DNA of 38,628 bases from Flavobacterium sp. (GTDB taxonomy: Bacteria; Bacteroidota; Bacteroidia; Flavobacteriales; Flavobacteriaceae): the NCBI GenBank assembly GCA_030151565.1, contig JASLDM010000070.1, positions 1 through 38,628 on the forward strand. Direction: 5' to 3'. The notes under the pieces were generated by a model that saw only the letters and a list, made by a program, of their open reading frames with translations, searched no databases and was not told where the DNA came from. The position numbers and the translations under genes are program-made. Shown piece after piece: positions 32,099 through 38,628 of this stretch (position 1 is the first letter of the stretch; the number at the start of each line of letters is the position of its first letter).

Positions 32099-32205
32099 CT
32101 TAATCCTTGTTGTAAATAATAATTTAAAGTAGGAATATGGTGATTCTGTTTTTGATTTTTTCTGTCGTTTTTTGTGAATTTAGAATAAATATAACAGCCT
32201 CAATT

Positions 32206-32235
32206 TTGACGAAAAATATTAAAAAACTATCTTCG
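32206..32235 (+). promoter_or_regulatory. Probable promoter of nhaA
   Basis: TATCTTCG at 32228-32235 matches TAnnTTTG at all but one base, and TTG at 32206-32208 lies 19 nt upstream. The start codon is 26 nt downstream. Confidence 0.45.
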
Positions 32236-32261
32236 CCACTATATAATTAATAAAAACAGAA

Positions 32262-33605
32262 ATGGAGCACAACATTAAAGTTACTCCTGCAGAAAAGTGG
32301 ATTGCAAATCCAATTAATAGATTTATAAATAAATCTACATCTGGAGGGATTGTATTATTTATTGCAGCATTATTTGCAATTTTTATGGCGAATTCACCTT
32401 GGGCAGAACAGTATATGGGCTTTTGGGAGAATAATATGGTCGCTATAGGGTTTAATGAAGATTTTTATTTAAACCACTCACTTAAAGAATGGGTGAATGA
32501 TGGGTTAATGGCTATCTTTTTCTTCGTTGTAGGATTGGAGTTGAAAAGAGAACTATCTACAGGTGAATTATCATCTCCTAAAAAAGCAATGTTGCCAATT
32601 ATTGCAGCAATTGGAGGAATGGTTTTTCCGGCTTTGATCTATACTTTCTTTAACGGAGGGACTGACGCTGCTCACGGATGGGGAATTCCTATGGCTACTG
32701 ATATCGCATTTGCATTAGGGGTTTTGTTTATTTTAGGAGATAAAGTACCAACTTCTTTAAAAGTGTTTTTAACAGCTTTGGCTATCGCAGATGATTTAGG
32801 AGCTGTATTGGTTATTGCTATTTTCTATACTTCGGATTTGTCTTTATTAAATTTAGGTTTAGGATTTGGCTTTTTCGGATTATTATTAATTAGTAATTTA
32901 ATAGGTATTAAAAACACGATTTATTACGCAATTATCGGTATTGGTGGTATTTGGTTGGCTTTCTTATTGTCTGGAGTACACGCAACAATAGCGGCTGTTT
33001 TAGCAGCTTTCGCTATTCCTTCTACGGCAAGAGTTAATGAAGGTTTCTTTGTCCATAAAATGAACGAATTGCGCAACAGATTTAAAGCAATTGACCCGGA
33101 AGATAAAATGCCAAATCTAACTGGTGAGCAAATGTATATAATGGAAGATATGCGCAAACTTACTAAAGATGCATTACCGCCAGCTATTCGTTTAGAGCAT
33201 GGTATGCATAGTTTTGTTAGCTTTTTTGTAATGCCTGTTTTTGCTTTGGCAAATGCTGCAATTCCTATTTCTTTAGGAGAAGGAGGAGCTATCAGTTACG
33301 TTACCGTTGGTGTTGCTTTAGGATTGATTGTTGGAAAAGTTATTGGAGTTTCTGGACTAACTGCTTTATTATTGAAGCTAAAAGTGGTTGAGAAGCCTGA
33401 AGGAATGACATACATGAACTTATTAGGTGTAGGATTTCTTGCTGCTATTGGATTTACCATGTCATTGTTTGTAACGGAATTAGCATTTGATATCAATATA
33501 CATCCGGAGTTTCCTGGAGAAGCAAAACTAGGAATATTAATTGCTTCTGGATTAGGAGGTATTATCGGATTTGCTTTATTAAGTATGTCTTCAAAACGAA
33601 AGTAA
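32262..33605 (+). CDS. nhaA: Na+/H+ antiporter NhaA
   Basis: This is an inner-membrane antiporter that expels sodium in exchange for protons and maintains internal pH. About twelve hydrophobic helices are present. The ion-binding pair Asp177-Asp178 sits in AIADDLGAV and Asp147 in MATDIAFALG, equivalent to E. coli Asp163/164 and Asp133. GLELKRELSTGEL near residue 91 is also diagnostic. At 447 residues it is longer than E. coli NhaA (388). The extra length lies mainly in a hydrophilic loop around 255-300. It is monocistronic with a terminator at 33626. Confidence 0.96.
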   Translation: MEHNIKVTPAEKWIANPINRFINKSTSGGIVLFIAALFAIFMANSPWAEQYMGFWENNMVAIGFNEDFYLNHSLKEWVNDGLMAIFFFVVGLELKRELSTGELSSPKKAMLPIIAAIGGMVFPALIYTFFNGGTDAAHGWGIPMATDIAFALGVLFILGDKVPTSLKVFLTALAIADDLGAVLVIAIFYTSDLSLLNLGLGFGFFGLLLISNLIGIKNTIYYAIIGIGGIWLAFLLSGVHATIAAVLAAFAIPSTARVNEGFFVHKMNELRNRFKAIDPEDKMPNLTGEQMYIMEDMRKLTKDALPPAIRLEHGMHSFVSFFVMPVFALANAAIPISLGEGGAISYVTVGVALGLIVGKVIGVSGLTALLLKLKVVEKPEGMTYMNLLGVGFLAAIGFTMSLFVTELAFDINIHPEFPGEAKLGILIASGLGGIIGFALLSMSSKRK

Positions 33606-33625
33606 GCGTTTTACGCTTTTATAGT

Positions 33626-33654
33626 AAAAGGGCCGATTTATCGGCCCTTTTTTA
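33626..33654 (+). terminator. Terminator of nhaA
   Basis: AAAGGGCCGAT (33627-33637) pairs with ATCGGCCCTTT (33640-33650), followed by T. A smaller hairpin (AAGCG/CGCTT near 33604-33620) lies just before it. Confidence 0.88.
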
Positions 33655-33669
33655 TTACAAAAAATAAGC

Positions 33670-33699
33670 TTGACCGCTTTGTAACAAATGTTATATTTG
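33670..33699 (+). promoter_or_regulatory. Promoter of the ABC-F gene
   Basis: TATATTTG at 33692-33699 is a full -7 match, with TTG at 33670-33672, 19 nt upstream. The ATG is 26 nt downstream. Confidence 0.68.
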
Positions 33700-33725
33700 C
33701 AGCTTATAGAAAAAAGAACAAACGG

Positions 33726-35357
33726 ATGATTACAGTTAATGATATTTCGGTTCAATTTGGAGGAACCACTTTGTTTAGCGGGGTTAATTTCTCAATTAAT
33801 GAAAATGATAAAATTGCATTAATGGGGAAAAATGGAGCAGGAAAGTCTACATTACTCAAAATCGTCGCAGGCCAAAATAAACCTTCAACAGGAAATATAT
33901 CAGCGCCAAAGGATGCAGTGATTGCTTATTTGCCTCAGCATTTATTAACAGAAGATAATTGCACTGTTTTAGAAGAAGCGTCTAAAGCGTTTGCTTCTAT
34001 TTTTGAAATGAAGAATGAAATCGAAGCGATCAATGAGGAATTAACAGTGCGTACCGACTATGAAAGTGACGCGTATATGAAGTTGATAGAGCGTGTTTCG
34101 GAGCTAAGTGAGAAGTTTTACTCTATTGAAGAGGTGAATTATGAATCGGAGGTAGAGAAAATATTAAAAGGACTAGGTTTTGATCGTGCAGATTTCTCTA
34201 GACCCACATCAGAGTTTAGTGGGGGATGGCGTATGCGTATTGAGTTGGCTAAAATTCTATTGCAAAAACCAGATTTAATTTTATTGGATGAGCCTACCAA
34301 TCACATGGATATTGAAAGTATCCAATGGTTGGAAGATTTCTTGTTGACTTCAGCCAAAGCGGTTATGGTGATTTCTCACGATAGAGCTTTTGTCGATAAT
34401 ATAACCAATCGTACGATAGAAGTAACGATGGGTAAAATTTACGATTACAAAGCCAAGTATTCTGATTATTTAGTACTGCGTCAAGATCGACGTGCACATC
34501 AGCTTAAAGCGTATGAGGAGCAACAAAAAATGATTGCTGAAACAACAGAGTTTATTGAGCGTTTTAAAGGTACATATTCCAAAACCTTGCAAGTTCAATC
34601 GCGCGTGAAGATGTTGGAAAAGTTAGATATCATTCAAGTAGATGAAGTAGATAATTCTGCCTTGCGTTTAAAATTCCCACCTGCAGCGCGTTCTGGTCAA
34701 TATCCGGTAGTGGTTGAGGGGTTGACAAAAGCATATGGCGACCATGTTGTGTTTAAAGATGCAAGTTTGGTAATCGAGCGTGGACAGAAAGTGGCTTTCG
34801 TTGGGAAAAATGGAGAAGGTAAGTCTACTATGATTAAGGCGATGATGGGAGAAATTGATTTTGAAGGGAATCTAGAAATCGGACATAATGCTAAAATTGG
34901 GTATTTTGCCCAAAATCAAGCTTCGTTGTTGGATGAGAATCTTACTATTTTCGAAACTATTGACCGAATTGCAGAAGGAGATATTCGTACGCAAATAAAG
35001 AACTTATTAGGGGCTTTTATGTTTTCTGGCGATGATATTCAGAAAAAAGTAAAAGTGCTTTCTGGAGGAGAAAAAACACGTTTGGCTATGATAAAATTAT
35101 TGCTTGAGCCTGTGAACGTTCTAATCCTGGATGAGCCTACGAACCACTTAGATATGAAAACCAAAGACATTATTAAAGATGCTTTAAATGATTTTGAAGG
35201 AACGGTGATTTTAGTATCTCACGACCGTGACTTTTTAGATGGATTGGCTGAAAAGGTATTTGAATTTGGTAATAAAAGAGTAAAAGAACATTTTGAGGAT
35301 ATTAAAGGATTCTTAGCACACAAAAAAATGGAGAATTTACGAGAAATCGAAAAATAG
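33726..35357 (+). CDS. ABC-F family ATPase (ribosome-associated)
   Basis: This is a soluble protein with two ABC ATPase domains and no membrane segment, the hallmark of ABC-F translation factors that act at the ribosomal E site. The first Walker A is GKNGAGKST at 34-42. Signature motifs are FSGGWRMR and LSGGEKTRL, and both Walker B motifs keep the catalytic Glu (LLDEPTNHMD and ILDEPTNHLD). The inter-domain linker, about 240-325, is charged and helical (RRAHQLKAYEEQQKM), as expected for the P-site tRNA-interaction arm. At 543 residues it has ordinary length for the EttA/YbiT-like group. The absence of a long arm argues against an antibiotic-resistance type. It is monocistronic. Confidence 0.92.
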   Translation: MITVNDISVQFGGTTLFSGVNFSINENDKIALMGKNGAGKSTLLKIVAGQNKPSTGNISAPKDAVIAYLPQHLLTEDNCTVLEEASKAFASIFEMKNEIEAINEELTVRTDYESDAYMKLIERVSELSEKFYSIEEVNYESEVEKILKGLGFDRADFSRPTSEFSGGWRMRIELAKILLQKPDLILLDEPTNHMDIESIQWLEDFLLTSAKAVMVISHDRAFVDNITNRTIEVTMGKIYDYKAKYSDYLVLRQDRRAHQLKAYEEQQKMIAETTEFIERFKGTYSKTLQVQSRVKMLEKLDIIQVDEVDNSALRLKFPPAARSGQYPVVVEGLTKAYGDHVVFKDASLVIERGQKVAFVGKNGEGKSTMIKAMMGEIDFEGNLEIGHNAKIGYFAQNQASLLDENLTIFETIDRIAEGDIRTQIKNLLGAFMFSGDDIQKKVKVLSGGEKTRLAMIKLLLEPVNVLILDEPTNHLDMKTKDIIKDALNDFEGTVILVSHDRDFLDGLAEKVFEFGNKRVKEHFEDIKGFLAHKKMENLREIEK

Positions 35358-35376
35358 TTTTCCTAGACTATATTGA

Positions 35377-35407
35377 AAAGCCCAAACCTAGTGTTTGGGC
35401 TTTTTTT
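35377..35407 (+). terminator. Terminator of the ABC-F gene
   Basis: AAAGCCCAAAC (35377-35387) pairs with GTTTGGGCTTT (35393-35403) around a 5-nt loop, with a T tract. Confidence 0.9.
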
Positions 35408-35524
35408 ATTCTTTTTTTTTAAAATGCTTAGAACTTAATAAAAACCTAATACCAATAGAGGGGTGTTTTTTAAAATTCTTAATAAAAAGACTATAAAGTA
35501 GCTGTTATTCCTTTTTTAACGAAG

Positions 35525-35542
35525 AGTTTATATGTATAAACT
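35525..35542. promoter_or_regulatory. Dyad symmetry upstream of the sdh operon
   Basis: AGTTTATA and TATAAACT flank a 2-nt centre, giving 8-bp arms of an inverted repeat. It sits 150 bp upstream of sdhC and could be an operator, but it is AT-rich and could arise by chance. Confidence 0.3.
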
Positions 35543-35693
35543 TAATTTACTTTTATTTTAAATTAGATTTAAGGAGTAGGATTAACGATTGTTTACTTTT
35601 TATAATCTTAAATAAGGAGTAACTTTAGTATATAAATTAAGGATATAAAACTTTGCAGAAAGTGTATTAAAAAACAATTATTAAATCTATTTT

Positions 35694-36353
35694 ATGAGAA
35701 CAGTATCTTTGTTACGAAAGCTGTTTATGGCGCTTACAGGATTGTTTCTGAGCTTTTTCTTAATCATCCATTTGCTTGGGAATTTTCAGCTTTTTTTGGA
35801 ACCCGCCGTCGCGCAAGAACAGTTTAATTATTATTCCGATTTGTTGTCGGGAAACATAATCATTAAAGTTGTTTCTTTTGTGCTTTACTTTAGTATTATT
35901 GGACATATTATTTGTGCATTAATAATAAGTATTCACAATAGAAAAGTAGCGGGTCAATACAAAGTTGATCGACGCGGTAGAGCTAGTGCTTGGGAGAGTC
36001 GTAATATGGGTTTTTTAGGGACCATATTATTCGTTTTCTTAGTTATACACTTTGCTGATTTTTGGTATGTATATAAATTTGGAGAAATTGGGATTGATCC
36101 TTTTGGTAAAAAAGATTTATATACAGTGGTTGTTACTACTTTTTCAAACATTTTTTATGTAATAATTTATGTTATTTCAATGTTAGCGTTGGGGTTGCAC
36201 TTACGCCATGGCGTACATAGTGCTATGCGTACTTTAGGTGTTTTTAACCCGAATTATGTAAAGGGGTTACGAGTAGTAGGTTTGGTCTATACGTATGCTA
36301 TTACTTTAGGGTTTGTAGCGATTCCTCTTTTTGTCTTTTTTAAACAGTTATGA
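35694..36353 (+). CDS. sdhC: Succinate dehydrogenase cytochrome b subunit
   Basis: This is a membrane anchor with about five hydrophobic helices that carries haem b and the quinone site of complex II. It resembles the single-subunit FrdC/SdhC type of Wolinella and Bacteroidota rather than the SdhC plus SdhD pair. Candidate haem ligands are histidines in IIHLLGNFQ, GHIICALI, IHFADF and GLHLRHGVH. At 219 residues it fits the family. Its stop codon overlaps the sdhA start (ATGA, 4 nt), so translation is coupled. Confidence 0.93.
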   Translation: MRTVSLLRKLFMALTGLFLSFFLIIHLLGNFQLFLEPAVAQEQFNYYSDLLSGNIIIKVVSFVLYFSIIGHIICALIISIHNRKVAGQYKVDRRGRASAWESRNMGFLGTILFVFLVIHFADFWYVYKFGEIGIDPFGKKDLYTVVVTTFSNIFYVIIYVISMLALGLHLRHGVHSAMRTLGVFNPNYVKGLRVVGLVYTYAITLGFVAIPLFVFFKQL

Positions 36354-38269
36354 TTATGAAATTAAATGCTAGAATTCCAGAAGGTCCATTGGCCGAAAAA
36401 TGGGAAATATATAAACGCACTGCAAAATTAGTAAACCCAGCAAACCGAAAAAAACTTGATATCATTGTAGTTGGTACTGGTTTGGCAGGTGCATCTGCAG
36501 CAGCTTCATTGGCAGAGATGGGATACAATGTAAAGTCATTTTGTTTTCAAGATTCTGCGCGACGTGCACACTCTGTAGCAGCGCAAGGAGGGGTCAATGC
36601 AGCTAAGAATTATAAAAATGATGGAGATAGTGTTTATCGAATGTTTGTAGATACACTAAAAGGAGGAGATTTTAGATCGCGAGAAGCTAACGTGTATCGC
36701 TTGGCAGAATGTTCTTTAAATTTAATAGACCAAGCTGTAGCACAAGGAGTACCTTTTGGACGTGAATATGGAGGGTATTTAAACAACCGTTCATTTGGAG
36801 GAGTTCAAGTCAGTCGAACCTTTTATGCTCGTGGACAAACTGGGCAACAATTATTATTAGGATCTTATCAAGCATTAATGCGTCAAGTTGGTGCAGGTAA
36901 AGTAGCGTTATATTCTCGTCATGAAATGTTAGATTTAGTAGTTGAAGAGGGAAGAGCTAGAGGAATAATCGCGCGTAACTTAGATACCGGTGCTATTGAA
37001 CGCTATGGTGCTCATGCAGTAGTGTTGGCAACAGGTGGCTTTGGAAAAATTTATTATTTATCTACTTTGGCTATGGGGTGTAACGGATCGGCTATATGGC
37101 GAGCACATAAAAAAGGAGCTTATATGGCTAATCCAAGTTGGACTCAGATTCACCCAACTTCATTACCTCAATTGGGAAAATATCAATCTAAGCTAACGTT
37201 AATGTCTGAATCGTTGCGTAACGATGGACGTATTTGGGTGCCTTTAAATCAAGAAGATGTATCTAAAAATGCTAATGATATTCCGGAAGAGGCTCGTGAT
37301 TATTATTTGGAAAGACGTTATCCTTCATTTGGAAATTTAGCTCCTAGAGATATTGCCTCACGCGCTGCTAAAGAACGTATCGATGCAGGATTTGGTATCG
37401 GTGCTGAAAAAAATGCGGTGTATTTAGATTTTTCTAAAGCAATTGCTGAGCAAGGTAAAGATAAAATTAAAGAGAAATATGGGAACCTTTTTGATATGTA
37501 CAAAAAGATTACTGGTTTTGATGCTTATAAAGTACCGATGATGATTTCTCCCGCAGCTCACTTTTCGATGGGGGGACTATGGGTAGATTATGATTTAATG
37601 ACGACTGTAAATGGATTATTCGCTTTAGGAGAAGCTAATTTTGCTGATCACGGAGCAAACCGTTTAGGGGCAAATTCATTATTGCAAGCTTGTGTAGATG
37701 GGTATTTTGTTGCTCCTTATACCATTCAAAATTATTTGTCGGATCAGATTCATACAGGAAAGATTAAAACAGATACACCTGCATTTGAGAAAGCAGAAAA
37801 AGAGGTGACCAAGCAAATAAATGATTTGTTAGCTATTAAGGGAACTCGTAGTGTAGATGATTTTCATAAAAGTTTAGGGAAAATATTGTACGACAATTGT
37901 GGATTGGCTCGTAATAAAGCAGGTTTAGAACAAGCTATTGTAGATATAAAACTATTAAGAAGTGAATTTCATAAAGATGTTTTGATCCCAGGTAATTCAA
38001 AAGATTTGAATTCAGAGCTTGAGAAAGCTGGACGTGTTATGGATTATTTAGAAATAGCAGAATTAATGTGTATAGATGCCTTGACACGTGAGGAATCTTG
38101 TGGGGCTCATTTCAGAGAAGAATATCAAACTACAGATGGAGAAGCACAACGAAACGATGCCGAATTTAGTTTTACATCTGCGTGGGAATATAAAGAAGGT
38201 GAAGCAATTTTGCATCGTGAACCTTTGACTTTTGAAGAGATTCAACCTACTGTAAGAAGTTATAAATAA
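36350..38269 (+). CDS. sdhA: Succinate dehydrogenase flavoprotein subunit
   Basis: This catalytic subunit oxidises succinate to fumarate. The dinucleotide motif VGTGLAGASAA lies at about 41-51. The histidine that carries covalent FAD is His74 in RRAHSVAAQGG. Other active-site segments are HPTSLPQLGKY and GANRLGANSLLQA. At 639 residues it belongs to the longer non-proteobacterial type. Two start codons are possible: ATG at 36350 overlapping the sdhC stop, and ATG at 36356 (MKLNARIPEG), two codons further. The sequence cannot decide between them. It is the second gene of sdhCAB. Confidence 0.96.
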   Translation: MIMKLNARIPEGPLAEKWEIYKRTAKLVNPANRKKLDIIVVGTGLAGASAAASLAEMGYNVKSFCFQDSARRAHSVAAQGGVNAAKNYKNDGDSVYRMFVDTLKGGDFRSREANVYRLAECSLNLIDQAVAQGVPFGREYGGYLNNRSFGGVQVSRTFYARGQTGQQLLLGSYQALMRQVGAGKVALYSRHEMLDLVVEEGRARGIIARNLDTGAIERYGAHAVVLATGGFGKIYYLSTLAMGCNGSAIWRAHKKGAYMANPSWTQIHPTSLPQLGKYQSKLTLMSESLRNDGRIWVPLNQEDVSKNANDIPEEARDYYLERRYPSFGNLAPRDIASRAAKERIDAGFGIGAEKNAVYLDFSKAIAEQGKDKIKEKYGNLFDMYKKITGFDAYKVPMMISPAAHFSMGGLWVDYDLMTTVNGLFALGEANFADHGANRLGANSLLQACVDGYFVAPYTIQNYLSDQIHTGKIKTDTPAFEKAEKEVTKQINDLLAIKGTRSVDDFHKSLGKILYDNCGLARNKAGLEQAIVDIKLLRSEFHKDVLIPGNSKDLNSELEKAGRVMDYLEIAELMCIDALTREESCGAHFREEYQTTDGEAQRNDAEFSFTSAWEYKEGEAILHREPLTFEEIQPTVRSYK

Positions 38270-38287
38270 CCCTAAAAAACGAAAATT

Positions 38288-38628
38288 ATGTTATTGCATT
38301 TAAAAATATGGAGACAAGAAAATGCCGCAACTTCTGGGCGTTTAGTAGATTATGACTTAGAAGGCGTGAGTGAGCATATGTCTTTTTTAGAGATGTTGGA
38401 CTATCTCAATGAAAAAATAATTTTAAAAGGGGAAGTACCCATCGAGTTTGATCACGATTGTAGAGAAGGAATATGCGGACAATGTGGATTGATGATTAAT
38501 GGATTGGCTCACGGACCGTTAGAACAGGTAACTACGTGTCAATTACATATGCGCGAGTTTAAAGATGGTGAAACAATTGTAATTGAGCCTTTTAAAAATC
38601 AGGTTTTTAAGGTTAAAAAAGATTTAAA
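38288..38628 (+). CDS. sdhB: Succinate dehydrogenase iron-sulfur subunit, truncated by the window end
   Basis: The 5' part only (113 codons) is present. This subunit transfers electrons from FAD to quinone through three iron-sulfur clusters. The 2Fe-2S site is visible as Cys58, Cys63 and Cys66 in CREGICGQC, with Cys84 in TTCQLH. The 17-residue spacing before the last cysteine and the LMINGLAHGP segment are the form seen in Bacteroidota and related complex II. The 3Fe-4S and 4Fe-4S sites lie beyond the window. The start is 18 nt after the sdhA stop. Confidence 0.95.
   Translation, partial: MLLHLKIWRQENAATSGRLVDYDLEGVSEHMSFLEMLDYLNEKIILKGEVPIEFDHDCREGICGQCGLMINGLAHGPLEQVTTCQLHMREFKDGETIVIEPFKNQVFKVKKDL

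Larger units (their letters stand above)
35358..35693. other. Intergenic region upstream of the sdh operon
   Basis: This 336-bp region contains the ABC-F terminator (35377-35407), a dyad (35525-35542) and a repeated AAGGAGTA (35571-35578 and 35614-35621). A near -7 element, AAACTTTG (35648-35655), lies 38 nt before sdhC. No coding sequence is visible. Confidence 0.55.

Noticed and set aside
1..38628. Mobile elements, prophage, CRISPR or defence system
   Set aside because: I found no transposase, integrase, terminal repeats, spaced repeats or defence-type genes; every gene fits a core chromosomal set.

Overview
The window looks like a stretch of core chromosome from a low-GC member of the Bacteroidota, most likely the family Flavobacteriaceae. 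I cannot name the genus from sequence alone. Four things support this. The intergenic DNA is strongly AT-rich. Most genes lack a Shine-Dalgarno site. At least fourteen intergenic sites carry the Bacteroidota promoter -7 element TAnnTTTG. Several gene architectures are typical of the group: a double-length NusB, a retropepsin-RimK fusion, a LETM1-related protein, a DUF3276/PUR protein, and an sdhCAB operon with a single cytochrome b subunit. I see no insertion sequence, phage gene, CRISPR array, rRNA or obvious foreign island.

Layout. Positions 1-2.6 kb hold tRNA-Pro (minus), trxB and an ABC ATPase. Positions 2.6-9.4 kb hold an S9 peptidase, a FabH-type ketosynthase, a membrane-anchored MutS-like ATPase and metK. 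Positions 9.7-14.5 kb hold two adjacent beta-carbonic anhydrases, a LETM1-related protein, the RimK fusion and a glycosyltransferase. Positions 14.5-22.2 kb hold clpC, gyrA with a TPR gene, and an OmpA-family lipid/peptidoglycan-anchoring type protein. Positions 22.6-28.1 kb are all minus strand: an FMN glutamate-synthase-like protein, a CLC antiporter, a PUR-like protein and an ABC exporter. Positions 28.3-30.1 kb hold nusB-DUF1573-yajC. Positions 30.1-32.1 kb hold lipA-gap (minus). The right end holds nhaA, an ABC-F ATPase and sdhCA with a truncated sdhB. There are 29 protein genes (28 complete), one tRNA, and about a dozen strong hairpin terminators, many of them bidirectional between convergent genes.

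The most informative parts are non-coding. (1) The metK leader on the minus strand carries an RNA closely resembling a SAM-II aptamer, and it overlaps an intrinsic terminator, so SAM synthase is probably controlled by its product. (2) The leader of the CLC gene matches the fluoride (crcB) riboswitch, including a compensated stem. Together with the GREGTAVQ motif, this identifies the CLC protein as a fluoride/proton antiporter rather than a generic chloride channel. (3) The FMN glutamate-synthase-like gene has a 74-nt, strongly base-paired 5' leader that I cannot assign to any known family. (4) A perfect 20-bp palindrome between the glycosyltransferase and clpC is a terminator in both directions and also encodes the same C-terminal Pro-Thr-Asn in both proteins.

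Most of the rest is housekeeping: redox (trxB), SAM and lipoate synthesis, DNA topology, proteolysis, glycolysis, succinate oxidation, pH, CO2 and fluoride homeostasis, and envelope proteins. No large novel multi-gene system is visible. The novelty is in RNA leaders and a few poorly understood proteins.
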